DNA from: Ampelocalamus luodianensis
Lineage: Eukaryota; Streptophyta; Magnoliopsida; Poales; Poaceae
DNA: 64,000 nt
Assembly (NCBI GenBank): GCA_036346255.1
Contig: CM070638.1
Span: forward strand, 37,820,394-37,884,393
Direction: 5' to 3'
Below, piece after piece: positions 23,907-37,327 of this stretch (the first letter of the stretch is position 1; each line of letters starts with the position of its first letter). The position numbers and the translations under genes were made by a program. Under the pieces are notes generated by a model. It had not been told where the DNA came from and made no database searches. It was given only the letters and a program-made list of their open reading frames with translations.

Positions 23907-26186
23907 TGTAATACTCTGGCTATTCGGAAGCCAAAATGCTGCCTAAAGACCTAACATATAATCATACAGCGGAATGTTTTCAATAATAATTCATCAACTA
24001 AGCTAAACAGATCATCAACAATTGGAACATAAACAGGAATGTAATAATGGATCCGCTGCGTTATCCTATCAACGAATACTCCATGAACATAAACAGTTAC
24101 TTAAACAAACTCAGCGCTAAGTAAGGTATCATCCAAGTCTAAGTTTATTTATTACAATGCAACAATTAACGAATGAAAGGCAGTAACAATTCTTTTATTG
24201 AGACTAGTGTAAAGTGAACCGAGTGGGTAGTGCATGTCTACTCCCTCCCAAGAGATTCATCACCAACGTTCACCTAAAAATAAATAAACAAAGCAAGAGT
24301 GAGTCCAAGACTCAGCAAGTACATTGAATAAATGAACAGACAACCAATATGAACAAGACAACCTCTTCATAGTTTCTGAGCATACCACGAATGGATATTT
24401 AAGAATGCATGATATGAATGAAATTAATCAAAGGATGGACTGCACACGTGCTTATACTGGTATAGCTAGTGACACACCCGTCGGTGTACACTTAAGCCCG
24501 CACCTTAACAAAAGTGCGGGGATCCAAGTCCCGTATGAAGAACGTTTCATACAGGTGTTCAAATATGCCCATACTAGAATTGATGGGTCTTACATGTTCA
24601 TACTGGAATTGATGGATCTTTCAATCCACTCCCGTGGGACGGGACATGATAATGTCCAAATCTGCCCACATTGGAATGGTGGGACTTACAATCCACTCCC
24701 GTGGATGAAATATGCATAATGGATGCTTGGAATGAAATATGAACAATGAAAGACATCATCTCTAAACATAGAATCAACACATATGAACGAACATAGACAT
24801 TTCACCTTCTCATGTATCATAGGATACCACAACATGAACATTTAAGTATTCATCAATCACAATCATTAATATTAGCAAAGTACTTGCCTTCCGCATTTCG
24901 ACGCGTCAGTAGGCAACGACGGTGCTCCTCAACCCGAAGCTTCGCCGCCTAAACAAGTAAATAATTGAAATAAGAACACATTGCACACACCACTTCTAAA
25001 CAACGTTCTACAACGCTTTCCGGTAACTCAAGATTTAACTAGTAGACCTATTCTGAAAACCGACAACCCAGTCCTAAACTGAATCTGGACAGCAGTACGG
25101 TAGAATGCCATAACTTCTAATTGGCTAAACCAAACTTAGAGTTCTTTATCAATATCAAAAGCTAAGACCCAGGCCTACAATAACCTAGTTGGCATTACAT
25201 TCATATTTTGCATTTAACAAAAAGTGGCACACGGGTCAAAACCAATGACAAAAACTGACATACAATCTGGACAGTCACATTGAAATGAACATAACTTTTG
25301 TTATACAAATCCAAATAGTGTGTTCTTTATCAATACTGAAAGCTAATGAGATTATCTACATCAATCGTTTTGGGGGACATCCCTGAATCAACCTCTAACT
25401 TGGTCATAATTTAATAAATACAGTGACTGCTAATTTTCGTCAGATTTTCAGGACAGCAGATACTAAATCTATCATAACTTTTGACTCGAAAGTCGGAATC
25501 AGGTGTTCTTGGCGGCCACCGAAAGCTAAGAAAATCATCTAAATATCTATAGGAGATCAAAACCTCTAAATCAGCCTCTAAGAACCCGAAACTGACCACG
25601 CAAAACTCTGGACATAATTGATTCTACAGCTGACAGAACCTAATTTAATCACTCCTACCCAAAATCACATCTATGATCAACCCAAACAACAAAAACAACA
25701 ACTGTTACCCTTGGAACACCAGGAAGACGATGAGGGTTCCTTGGAGAAGTCTCCTTTCCTTCTTGAACAGCAACCCCCACAAAGCTCCCTCTCCTTTCTT
25801 CGCGAAAACTGGCAGCAGGAATGATCGGCACCAAAATGACGGTGGCTTGAGGAGGGGGAGGCGCAGCACCAGGGCTGGGCGTCTCTATGGGAGGAGGAGA
25901 TAGGGGCGGCGGCCACAAGAGGGAGGAGGTGGGAAAGGTGGGGAAGGTGGGGAGAAACTAGGGTTAACCACCCCCCCAAAGGCCACTTGGTCGACCCCCC
26001 AATGGGCCTCACGGCTGCCCCTTGGGCCTCATGGCAGGCTCCCCCCTTGGCCCACATTGCCCCCTCTTGGGTCTTCTGGCCCAAAGACCCAGGCCCAAAA
26101 CAAGAAGAATAGACGCAACGCCGAAAATTTCTCTTTAGAACTCGAATTCGAACAGATTTCTTCCTAAACAAGGACGCGATATCACA
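23907..26186 (-). mobile_element. Solo LTR 'E' (2,280 bp), probably minus orientation, inside the F 5' LTR
   Basis: It runs from TGTAATACTCTGG to GCGATATCACA with a perfect 5-bp duplication TATAG (23902-23906 and 26187-26191). Orientation is inferred from the 'aagagtgagtccaagactc' block, which occurs on the same strand in the minus-strand LTRs D and H, and from a GC-rich leader near 25660-26040 that reads better on the minus strand. It has no primer-binding site, polypurine tract or coding interior. Open frames such as 25677-26276 (minus) cross its boundary and are not genes. Confidence 0.85.
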
Positions 26187-26621
26187 TATAGAAGCATGGG
26201 AGACGACATCAGGCCGAAGGAGCGAAGATGCTGCTGCTAATGCAAACCTGTGTTTGATGACGTGTACAAATATCAAGCACTGTTACATGCATGCATCAAT
26301 ACCAACTAAAAAAGTGATATGCATGCAAACCAAGACCCAAGATGTGCTGCATGCATGCAAATCAAGATAGAAGGTGGTGCATGCAACCAAAGAGAGGAGA
26401 CGTACTGCATACAACCAAGGAAGGAAGGCCGAATCAATGAAAGAAAAGATAACCAAACCGTGACCAACTAGCCAGCATGTTGTGCATGCATGGAAAGCCA
26501 TCTTGGCCACACAACATGCATGGAAAGACATCCTGGCCGAGACCAAAGAATCGACTATCCTGCCCGAGACCGAATCAAACACGAGATGGCCTTTTAGGAC
26601 TTGTGTGCGTATGTACGTCCA

Positions 26622-26628
26622 TATAAAA
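26622..26628 (+). promoter_or_regulatory. TATA box of the element F 5' LTR
   Basis: TATAAAA occurs at the same place in both LTR copies (also 49089-49095), followed by a G-rich stretch and the transcribed R/U5 part. It is the likely core promoter of the retrotransposon RNA. Confidence 0.55.
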
Positions 26629-26966
26629 AGGTCGCGAGGGCCATGTAACAGGGGACGTCATTTTTTTAACAGATCAATATACTCTTGATTCTAGGGTTTG
26701 AGCAATATTGCCCCCCCCATTAGAATAGGGAGTTCCAATCTGTTGTGCTGTTCCGTCGTTCTTGTGATTCCTTATATTTTGCAGGAGCAGCGACACGTCT
26801 ACTTGGTGTGATCGGGTAGACAGGATCACGAGCGTGTGGTTGGGCGAATTCTTTTGTCACAGGTCGCTGTTTTGACAGTGGTTGGCGCCATCGGTTCGTC
26901 AGGTTGCACGGATCCAAGTTAACACCGATCCTACGTCGTGAAGATCGGGCATCCCCCGTATCATCT

Positions 26967-26978
26967 TGGTATCAGAGC
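26967..26978 (+). other. Primer-binding site of element F
   Basis: TGGTATCAGAGC is a perfect match to the initiator-Met tRNA 3'-end complement and starts 3 bp after the 5' LTR end at 26963. Confidence 0.9.
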
Positions 26979-28351
26979 ATCGATTGCCACGATAGGATCA
27001 ATTTACCCGTAGTTAGATTTATTTTCTATCCTATATACAAAAGGCCACAAAAAATCCTTTACCCCGTAGTTTTAATCTGTTAATTCTTGTGAGTTTTATT
27101 AGGTTTTGATCCATTAGAAACTGTGTTTAGTCGCTGATCATAGTTTCTTTTGCGTTTCTTGATCTTGTATTCAATAAAAAAAATTAATCTGTTAAACTTT
27201 GCAGCAGCAGTCGCCGCTTGATGTGCAACACAAGAATTCGTGTGCTACAGTAATGCCCCTCATCGCGCGCGTGTTCTTCGTCGACTCGCTACGTACTACG
27301 ATTGGCGCGATCGCCGCCACCACGCCGAAAAAGACTCGCACTGCCGTGATACTACAGTACCCGAATTGCTATAGTGTGTGTTCGCTACGATTGCACAAAA
27401 ACCAGCAGACGCGCCTGCCCAGCTTTGCTGCAGTCACACGAAAGAAAAGAGTTCGCGACGCACCCACGCACCCTCGGCTACGGTGTCGTGGTACTGTCCA
27501 CATGCTACAGTCGTTGCGCCAATTTTTTTTTTGTGAGCCAATTCAATCCTTTGCGAATACTTTGCTCCTATTTGAGACTAGTTTGTTGATATTGCTCTAG
27601 GGCTGCTCGTTTTCATCTCATTGCACAAATCTAGCTTGTGAGTTTTTGCTGTACCTAATGGGCTTGTGCTGCTCTATGTGAACATTGTTTGTTGGACAAA
27701 GTACATAAAAAAACAGAAGGAGAAAAACAAAGGAGAAAAACAAAAGACAAAAAAAAATAGAGACAAAAAAAAAGAATAAAAAAAAAGTGCTTGACCGACA
27801 TTGTTTTGTGAGCACACCTAGCTGGTATATATTTTCAGGTTGTGCTATTTCATTGTTTTGAGCAATCTTGTGCCCTATTTTATCTCATTGAGCAATTAGT
27901 TAGCATCTCTCCATAACTTGTGCAGTATGAACTAGTTGTTCACCATTTATATTTTTATATACTAGCTCATTCCTTTGATTGCACTAAGTTCCATCATCTT
28001 TGCGTGTGAGTTGCTTCGTTCTTCGCTTATATCATAAGATCACCAACTAGGCATTGACTTCTAGTTTGGATTGTTACCTAGCTTTACAATATCTAGAAAT
28101 CTCAGATTGCATAGGTATACACTTTTCCCTCCAAGCTCCACAAATAAGCCATTGTCTAACAGTGCTTGTGCAATTGAATTCGCTTAATCTATCACCTTGT
28201 GTTGTCTACCGTCACCAAAGTGCGTGCAGCTCTTCAATTCCATCAAGGACGCATAAGAACTTCGGTCGGTTAGAGAGGGTGAGGTTGAGTGATTTCCACA
28301 AATAAAAATTGCTACATCCATATATATAGTTTTTCATTGTTTGCACTAACC
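26979..28351 (+). other. Untranslated leader of element F
   Basis: This is a 1.37-kb segment between primer-binding site and gag start. It includes an A-rich tract (27700-27790) of AAAAACAAAGG-like units. The 133-codon frame at 27199-27600 has no recognisable domain and codes no conserved retroelement protein. Long leaders are common in plant Ty3/gypsy elements. Confidence 0.6.
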
Positions 28352-30090
28352 ATGTCACGAAAAGAAGGAGAACAGGCATATGTTACAGAAGCTGGCCTTG
28401 AGAAGCTCACAAATGATTTCAACACTCAGTTGAATGACAACATGAGCGTCTTGAGAAGAGAGATACTGGAGGAGCTTCGCAAAGAACGGGGTCCAGCTGT
28501 TGTCCATGATGAAGGCATTGAGCTTGATGAGACCGATGAGGAGAGGGCTGCACGATTCGCTAGAGAAGCTCTAGCGGGACGAGCCGCTGCCAACGCGGTT
28601 CGACCACCCCTTCCCGGGCGCCGGGGTGGTGTTTTGGGAGCTGACCATGGCCAAGGGAGAGGCCGAGGGCGTGGCCGTGGCCGTGGATGCGACGGTGCTG
28701 CCCACGTTGAGGACTTCGACGATGATGTTTGGTTACACCGCAATGATAACTATCAACGCCATGGCCGTCGTCATGATGAGCAGCACATGGAAGAAAAATT
28801 TGGAAAGCTCAAGTTCAATATTCCCAAATTTGAAGGCGCTTCCGATCCAGATGCATATCTCACATGGGAGCTCAAGGTAGAGAAGATATTCCGGATGCAC
28901 AATTATTCGGAAGAGAAGAAGCTGCATATGGCGTCACTTGAGTTTGATGGGTATACGTTGATTTGGTGGGAGCAAGTGTTGAACCAAAGAGAAGACAATG
29001 GGGAACCTCCAATTGCATCATGGGCTGAAATGAAGCAAGAGCTAAGAGCACAATTTGTTCCCACCACTTATAAACGTTATCTTTTGATAAATTGCACTTG
29101 AGGCGGGAGTCGTTCGGTGGAGGAATACTACAAGGAGATGGAGCAAGCTATGATTAGAGCACATGTACATGAAGATGAAGAGCAAACACTTACGCGTTTT
29201 CTATTTGGCCTAAATAAAAACATTAAACGTATAGTGCAGTATCAACCCTACAATCTCGTTGTTGATTTGGTGCATCAAGCTACAAAGGCGAGAAGCGCTT
29301 GCTAGAAGATATGAAACCAAAGACCAAGGACAGATCTTTCAACTTGAAAGCTCCATCATCCTCACCTAATGCTACCAAAGCACGCTTCAATCTGGAACGA
29401 GGTACATCTTCAGCTAGTGCCAGTTCAAATACTAATGCTCGTTCTTCCTTGATTGCAAAATCAGCACCAACATCAAGTGAGAAGAAGGTGGCTCCATCCC
29501 CTACATCTTCAATTAATGCTACAGCAAAGAGTAGAGAAATTCAATGCTTCAAGTGTTTGGGGCGTGGGAACATAGCTAGGGAGTGTCCCAACAACCGAGT
29601 CATGCTTGTGACAGAAGATGGAGAGTTTGAATCCGCAAGCGAAGATGAGGTTGAGCTCAGTCATGAAAAGGAGAGATATGAAAATGCATCAAATGACAGT
29701 GATGAGATTGATGTGTTGAGTTATGAAACAGGAGAGGCACTAGTAGTCACTAAAAATTTGAGCATGCTTGCACAAGAAGGAGATGCACATCCACAGCGAT
29801 TCAACTTGTTTCAAACACAAGACAAGGTAAATAACAAGGTAATCAAACTTATTATTGATGGAGATAGTTGTCATAACTTGGCTAGCGTTGAATTGTGTGA
29901 GAAACTTGGGTTAAAGAAGCTAAAATATCCGCATCCATATCATGTGCAATGGTTTAGCGAATGCGGGATGTGAAGGTTCAGCCAGGTGCATGTTACTTTC
30001 AAGATTGGTGATTATGAGGACACCGTTGAGTGTGATGTGGTACCTATGACTGTGTGTCATCTGCTGTTGGGAAGGCCATGACAATATGAT
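28352..30090 (+). pseudogene. Element F gag and protease region, frameshifted
   Basis: The start is MSRKEGEQAY at 28352. An upstream in-frame ATG at 28289 is less likely because it lies in the AT-rich leader. Residues about 85-130 are Gly/Arg repeats (GRGRGRGRG). The capsid-like core includes KFGKLKFNIPKFEGASDPDA and LIWWEQVL. Breaks occur near 29099 (stop) and 29290, after which frames at 29117 and 29299 continue. The zinc knuckle CFKCLGRGNIARECPN (29545-29586) has Asn where the His ligand is expected. The protease motif reads LIIDGDSCHNLAS at about 29848; the usual plant form of this family has DGGSC. Another frame break lies near 29970. It would package RNA and form particles; here it is a pseudogene. 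Confidence 0.85.
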
Positions 30091-30165
30091 AGAAGTGTGT
30101 AACATGATGGTTGTTCCAATAGATATGCTTTTAAGTGGAAGGGGAAGACAAAGGAGCTTAATCCA

Positions 30166-32163
30166 ATGACTCCTAGTCAAATACATGCTGAATTTCCGCA
30201 AAAGAAGCTTGCTGAAAATGAGAGTAAAAAGAAAGAAAAGAGTGATTTCCACATATCGGTGAGTGGGAGCCACAAGCCAAATATGAGAGGAAAAAGTAAA
30301 AGTGAGGGAGGGTTGGTTATGTTAGCCACAAAATCAGATTTGAGAGGTGTGAGCAATAACCCATCAAAGATGCACTTTGTACTTGTGCACAAAGATGCAA
30401 CTGTTTTACTTTCAGCTAACGACTTAGCCTCTCTTCCTAGTGGTGTCTCCTATCTTTTGCAAGTATTTGAGGATGTGTTTCCGGAGGAGATACCAGCGGG
30501 ACTTCCACCATTGCGCGGAATAGAGTATCAAATTGATCTAGTTTTCGACGCATCACTTCCAAAGTGTCCACCATACCGAACCAATCCAGAGGAGACCAAA
30601 GAAATTCAGCGCCAAGTGCAAGGGCTACTTGAGAAAGGGTACGTACGCGAAAGTCTTAGTCCTTGTGCTGTTCTTGTAATTCTTGTTCCTAAGAAAGATG
30701 GTACATGGAGAATGTGTGTTGATTGTCGTGCCATTAACAATATCACTGTTAGATATCGTCATCCTATTCCTAGGTTAGATGATATGCTAGATGAACTTAG
30801 TGGTGCTGTTATATTCTCCAAAATTGATTTAAGGAGTGGATACCATCAGATTAGGATGAAACTTGGTGATGAATGGAAGACTGCTTTTAAGACTAAATTT
30901 GGATTGTATGAGTGGTTAGTCATGCCTTTTGGTTTATCTAATGCACCTAGTACATTCATGCGATTGATGAATCATGTTTTAAGAGTATTCATTGGAAAAT
31001 TTGTTGTGGTATACTTTGATGATATTTTGATCTATAGCAAAACGATGGATGAACACATTGATCATACTAGACAAGTACTAGAAGTGCTTAGAAATGAGAA
31101 ATCAGTATGCTAATCTTGATAAATGCACCTTTGTAACTTGATAAAGTTGTGTTCTTAGGCTATGTTGTTTCGGTCAAGGCATTGAGGTAGATGAATCTAA
31201 AACTGAAGCAATTAAGAATTGGCCTACCCCTGTGAATGTTAGTCAAATCCGAAGCTTTCATGGCCTTGCTAGTTTTTGTCGACGTTTTGTTAAAGATTTT
31301 AGTACCATTGCTGCCCCATTAAATGAGTTAACTAAAAAGGGTGTTGTGTTTGAATGTGGTACATCGCAAGAAAAAGCTTTTCAAGAGCTAAAGAAACGCC
31401 TAATAGAAGCACCATTGCTTGTTTTGCCTGATTTCACTAAGACTTTTGAAATTGAATGTGATGCTAGTAGAATAGGTATTGTGGTGTTTTGATGCAAGAA
31501 GGAAAACCCGTAGCATACTTTAGTGAGAAACTAAGAGGTGCTCAATTGAACTACCCTGTGTATGATAAAGAATTGTATGCTTTGGTACGTGTGCTTGAAA
31601 CTTGGCAACATTATCTTTGGCCTAAAGAATTTGTTATTCACTCTGGTCATGAAGCTTTGAAATATTTGAAAAGTCAAGCTAAACTGAACCGTAGACATGC
31701 TAAGTGGGTAGAATTCATTGAAACTTTCCCATATATTGTTAAGTACAAGAAAGGAAAAGAGAATGTGGTAGCTGACGCCTTATCTAGAAAGAATGTGCTT
31801 TTAACTCAATTGGAAGTAAAGGTACCCGGATTAGAGAGTTTGAAAGATTTATATATTTTGGACCATGAATTTTCAGAACCATATTCTAAATGTAAAGATG
31901 GGAAAGGATGGGACAAGTTTCATGTTCATGAAGGGTTCTTATTTCGTGCTAACAAATTATGTGTTCCAGATTCGTCCGTGCGTTTGCTTTTATTGCAGTA
32001 ATCTCATGCAGGTAGATTAATGGGACACTTTGGAAGAGAGAAGACCTTCATGATGCTAAGCGATCACTATTATTGGCCTAAAATGAGGTGTGATGTTGAA
32101 AGGTTCGTACAACGATGTGTGACATGCCACAAAGAGAAATCTAAACTTAATTCACATGGTTTA
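30166..32163 (+). pseudogene. Element F pol, first part: reverse transcriptase, RNase H and start of integrase
   Basis: RT spans about 30540-31110 with PKKDGTWRMCVDCRAIN, KIDLRSGYHQIR and the catalytic YFDD at 31012-31023. A frameshift near 31105 separates RT from the connection domain. RNase H follows from 31232 with a break at 31490 (stop after IVVF) and ends near DALSRK (about 31773). The integrase zinc-binding region (31995-32160) shows GHFGREKT and CVTCHKEKSK. The frame stops at the codon for 'HGL', where element G inserted at 32163/32164, and continues after 47571. It is the replication enzyme block of the retrotransposon, inactive as assembled. Confidence 0.9.
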
Positions 32164-35100
32164 TGTAACATCCCAATTTTGGGCTTGTGTTTCAAATGTA
32201 AGAAAATCAGTAGAAATTAAAACTTTTTCTTACATCATGTAATTCCTGTGGTGCCAAGAAATTCTTGTACAAGGAATTATGGAAATACATTGTCACAAGT
32301 CTTGTTGATCCAAATCTTGTTATTCCAAAAACAATCTTGTCAAATCTTATGATCATTCTCTGGAAATATTTTTCCTAAGTCTCTGTGATGGTATGTGACC
32401 CCTCTGAAAAATCTCACAATTTTTAGAAATTGTTTGAAAATTTTAGAGGCGATCAAACTGTTTGACTCTCACCAAACATTAAAACAGAGCCTTGCAGAAT
32501 TTTTGGAGATTTATTCGCAGCATAAAAATCTCTGAAAATTTTACACAAGGTTAATATCTGAGTTAGCAAGCTCCTGTAAAATTTTCATAATTTTTGGAGT
32601 TAATTTGCTACCTCAAATAAATCTTCGAGTCTCTGTTCTTTTTCAAAGTCAAACTTGGTTTCTTCGTTGCTTGGTTCGAGTCGACTCGGGCTCGAGCCAC
32701 TTGTTTCGGTCCAGTCAACTAAACGCACCGAGCCACTCTTTAAAGAGCGCGTTGAATCTCGTCCGTTGGATTTCAATCGCACGGCCCGCGCGCGAGTAAG
32801 ACTTCGGACTTTCCGGTTGCAAGGTTGATTGTCAACCGTTAGATCTCCATCCAACCGTCGAGATGCGCCGAGACTTTCGGACCCTCCGGTTGCATTTTTG
32901 AATCTGAGTCGTTGATTCGGATCCAACGCCGCGCACCCCGTTGTAAATGAGAATTGCGGCGTGGGGCAATCTGAGCCATCCATTTCTAATCAAGGCTCGC
33001 AATCTCCCGCTGTGTTTTAAACACGGGGCGTGGTGCTTTCGTGGTCGTCCGATTTAGATCGTAGGGTCGTGAATCGCTCGAGCTTTTATACGGGTCATCT
33101 TCAACCTCCGCCGCGAAAAACAAGGCAAGGCATGGTGAGGTCATTTCTTGCTCCCTAAAGCCACCCTAGCCGACGTGTAGTGGTATGGGCGGTACATTGA
33201 ACTAGGCCATGCCCTAAAACACGTCTTCACCTCTTTTCCTTGTCGGCGCCTTGTGTTTTGTGTTTTGCCGCGAGAGAGGAGTGGTGCAAACCCTAACACT
33301 TTCATGACTTTATAAGCACCCTCAATGCCTCCTCGGTATGTCTTTAGACCACCACCAAGCTTCACTCACAAGTGTTGGAGCTTAATACCTCAAAAATGGC
33401 AACCGCCATTGTTGACCCGTGGAGCTCCATCGTTGTTCTTGGTGTTCCAGTTGGTCCTCCTTCATGTTTCTTTGCCCTAACCTCATCTATTCATCACCTT
33501 GAACATTTCCCCTCACTTAATTTTGGATTTGATTCTCGTGAATTGTCCAATTTGGGGTTTGTTCAAATTCGGCTAATTTGGTCATCTTCTTCCTCACTCG
33601 GTGAGTGCTCCATTTTCCAATTCTTTGCTCATGTAGCTTCGTGAATCATTATGAAGCTATCAAGCTTTGGTATCACTCATTTGGCTCGGGGTGTCATTTT
33701 CGGTTTTCTTCTTCAAGTCCCATGAGCTTCCACCGTGGTCAAGCTTCTCCGACCGCCCTGAAGCCTCTTCTCGCTAAGGTAGCTTCTTATTAGTCCTTAG
33801 AAGCCATGGCACCCGCTTCCTTGGACGCGCAATGAGCTTTCGCTATTTTCATGTTTAGCAAGAAAGCTCCTGCTTTTCATTCCGGCTAGCCGCGTTCGAT
33901 CCTCGCCACGGCGAGAATGCTACCATTAGACTCGTTGTGCTATTGCGATTCCATTTTAGTACTTGTGGAGCGCCGCCGCGCCGTTGTCGCGGCGATTCGC
34001 CGTTAGCCACTCGGTTTTGCCGCACAGCGCTCCGTTTTCGTCACCGTTAGGACACGTTAATTGCGATCATTAGTTATTAATTATGTCGTAATCATTATTA
34101 TTGCGCCAGCGACGATGGGCCCAATCTCGTTGAATCAATCTGTTTCCCTCCGCATCGCTCCGACATCATTAAGGCTTAATCATTGATTAATTAATCTGCC
34201 GCATTTAGTCCCCGTCCAAATCTCGCCTGGTCGGCGACTTGTGGGCCGAGGGATTAAAATCAAATTCGATGAGTCATTAGTATCTATTTAATGATCGGCA
34301 TTAGTGGCATTAATTACGCCCTAACCACTCACTCTCGATCGCGACAAGTGGGTCCAGCAGATCGTGCACGGGGTAAACCAAAGCGTGGGTGACTGAAGTC
34401 ACCGACATGCGGTCCCACATGTCAAGATCCTCGCTTGAACTTCGATCATCACCCACCGTCCATTTTTAGATCTGCGGTCTTGATCGTGAGTGCATTCGAC
34501 CATCCGTTCCCCTCATCATCTCGGACCGTCGATCTTGCGATCAATGGTCGAGATCGTGTGTGCAATCGGACAATCCGGTTGTTGGTGCGTCTTGGCCGCC
34601 CATCCGCCGATCTGCGGTGGGATTGGCCCAAGCAACCGCATCGTCCGGCTGCATACACTCGTGTGAGCCGTTGGATCTTGATCCAACGGTGGACCCGACA
34701 GGTTTGGCGCGCGTCGCTATTTCCAGCGTCGTGGGTCGTTGGATTTTAAATCTACGGCCCACGGCGCCCACGCCATTTTCTTTGTTTTGGGTTGTTCGTA
34801 TTTGGTAAGTATTTATTTAACGATCAAAATGATGTAAAACTTTAGAAACTCATAACTAATTCATTTTAATCGCTTTTAGTTAATCCCAATCGTAATAAAT
34901 CATGTTATCACTTTAGCTTATTATAAAAATGGATGTAAGCATGTTCCAAAGAGTGTAAAATTTTATAACTAGGAATAACTTGATTTGTCATTTTGAATAT
35001 TCCAAAATGAATAAAACTTTAGAAAATGCATATCTTGCTCTGTGTATGTCCAAAATGAATGATTCCAACCTTGATAAATTTGTTATTAACCCAACGTTAA

Positions 35101-37310
35101 TATAAAAATGATGGTAGGTCCAAGATTGTAATGTAAACCTTGATTAATGAGTTAGTACCTATTTTTAGCATTTAGAAAATTCGGAAGACTTATAAAATGC
35201 ACAAGTAATTCTCTGTAAATGCAAAATATATTTGATAAATTCTAGAAAACCCTCTGTTGGTATACTTCTCTGTAAAATTAGTTTTGAACATATTTATGCT
35301 CCTGAAAGTGCATTATGCCAATTTTGCATCTTAGAAAAATCATAACTAAATCACTTTAACTCCAAATGACCTGAAATTTTGTATGGGTTACCTATATACC
35401 AGTAGGTAGCTACCATAAAAATTCCAGCTTCAAAATCTCTCTAGAAAATATTTTTGCTACAGATTGCTAATTATGGTAGAAAATGTATTTTTATGCATTA
35501 TCTTTTGCACCACAAATCCAAATTAGGTTTTTCCAGTTTCTATGTCTAGGTATATTCGTATTCTACCTTATGTGTAAATTTCACGCATTTGGTTAAGTTT
35601 TGCTTGCTCTTTTGTTTATTTGTGGCTCGTCTTATTGGTTGTTCTTGGTTCTTTTTGCCTTTCGCTTAGGATTTGACATTTGCGGTAATCCCGAGAACGA
35701 TCCTCCGCAACCAATTGAGCAACAGCAAGAAGGCAAGCAGTTTGATCATGTTAATCCCAGTATTTTAAGTATTTATGTTGATTACAAATTCTATGTATGC
35801 ATTGCTACTTTGTTTTAATAGTTGGCCTAGTAGATGCATTTCCTTAGCAAATGATTATCCTCTACTACCATGAGCCTAGGTTACTTGTCGTGATTAAGAG
35901 TTCGTGGAGGGCTCTTGTCACTTAGTAGTTGCGAATAAATTGCTTAGCCATGCCTAGCCGGTAGAAATGGGCGGTTATCGACTTGTCGATAACCTTGATC
36001 ACACAAAACTTATTATGATTTATGATTTCCACCTTGTGCCATGTCTACTTGTGAAAACTAAAATTAAAAGCAAAATGATTTAGACTTGGGCACAATGGTA
36101 TGTTGGTGTGATTCTCGGGTGTGACTGGAATGGTGCCTAAGTCAACAAGGACCGAACATCTTGTTACACTAAACCAAGCATTTTGCGTGCTAACCACACT
36201 AGAGGGAAATGGGACCTCTCTTGACTAAGTACTTTGGGGTGTTAATTAATGAGTCACGTGGTGGGTTGCATATGGGATATATGCAACATGGACGTGTTTG
36301 TGGGGAGGGGAGCACCGCCGAGGCGGTGTCTCTGCTCCACGATGGGTCCTTGTGATCCATATTTGCCGGCAGATCACTAAGGGTTAACCCCCATACGTGC
36401 GGCTCTTGATTAGCTCAATCCATTGGAAATGTCTCAGAGGACTTAGCGTGCTGGCATACCAAAGGTAGTGTGCTTCATCCGGTGGCGAAAAGGCGATCCA
36501 AGTGTGGGTACATTGGTACACCTGCGAGGTATTAAAACTATTCGAATAGCCTCGTCCCAGGTTATGGACACGCTTGGGGAGGTCTTTCGAGAGTTAGACT
36601 ACAACCTTTTAAATTAAAACTTGATGGGTGGTACGAATCGTGATTCGTGCTATGTTGTGGTGACTATTGGGATAGTCACTTCCGGTGGTTACTTGTATGT
36701 ATCTCACTTTCATCACATTGCTTTGATAACTAAATGATTTGCAAACTTGCTTTTGAAATGTATTACATCATTGCAAATAAAGTTGGCTTCATGCAAAATA
36801 AGACATACAACCTCCACCTAAATAAGCTTGCACGTAGTTATGAATAGGTCCGCTATTCCACACGTCGCCTTGCGTACAAAGACAATCTTTGTACTCGGAT
36901 GCTATGCTTAATTGTTTTGTTGCGAGAGGAAGAAGGTGAGCCCGAAGGGCCTCACTTTTGTGAGTCAGTTGTGGTAGCTATGGGCGACTAGCTTATGCCT
37001 GGCCGGTTGCCTTGTGGTGTGTGGCTAACCTGGCCGACTTTTGTCCTAGCCATCTTATGGCACATTTTGCTTCCATTGTCATTCTTGTATATTGTTCTAT
37101 TTGGCCTCGGCTCTCTTTTTGTAATAACTTTACTTTATGTCGTTGTTGAACTTAGTGATGTATGTTGTATGGAAATGATGTGTAATTTTGTGATGATGTG
37201 CATATGTTGCAATGGGAAACATATGCCCATCGAGGCTTAGAATGTTTAATTAGTAATGCTAGAACCGATTGGAGGTTAAGTGTTACTAGTTAAATATTCC
37301 GGTCCTCACA
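32164..37310 (+). repeat. 5' LTR of element G (5,147 bp)
   Basis: It begins TGTAACATCCC and ends GGTCCTCACA, collinear over its whole length with 42360-47566. TATAAGC at 33311 is a candidate TATA box in the U3. Differences from the 3' copy are mostly 1-4-base indels at CAG, CTG or CCGG-like sites. Open frames inside it (33372-33644, 34435-34808, 36995-37240 and others) recur in the 3' LTR with shifted frames and are not genes. Confidence 0.93.
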
Positions 37311-37314
37311 AAGT

Positions 37315-37327
37315 TGGTATCGAGCCA
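37315..37327 (+). other. Primer-binding site of element G, with altered bases
   Basis: TGGTATCGAGCC follows the 5' LTR by 4 bp. The initiator-Met tRNA complement is TGGTATCAGAGCC, so one A after the C is missing, a CAG to CG lesion like those seen throughout this element. Confidence 0.75.

Larger units (their letters stand above)
23743..26963 (+). repeat. 5' LTR of element F, split by solo LTR E
   Basis: The two parts, 23743-23906 and 26192-26963, total 936 bp and match the 938-bp 3' LTR. The first part contains the tail of the pol reading frame (ITRARAKKIN, then a stop at the codon where the 3' copy has Gln). A TATA box TATAAAA is at 26622-26628. The end CCCCGTATCA is followed 3 bp later by the primer-binding site. 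Confidence 0.88.

Noticed and set aside
25677..26276. 199-codon minus-strand frame
   Set aside because: It crosses the boundary between solo LTR E and the F LTR and has no domain.
23743..26963. Tandem array of two F elements, suggested by a pol tail upstream of an LTR
   Set aside because: The pol tail proved to be part of the LTR itself: the GACCG duplication and the polypurine tract put the LTR start at TGATGAGGAC, so the element is single.
27199..27600. 133-codon frame upstream of the F gag
   Set aside because: It is in the retrotransposon leader between primer site and gag, with no retroelement or other domain.
28626..28880. 84-codon alternative frame within the F gag
   Set aside because: Shadow of the Gly/Arg-repeat gag frame, with no independent start context or domain.
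36995..37240. 81-codon hydrophobic frame, recurring at 47217-47495
   Set aside because: It is present in both LTRs of element G with frame shifts between copies, in non-coding LTR sequence; not a membrane protein gene.
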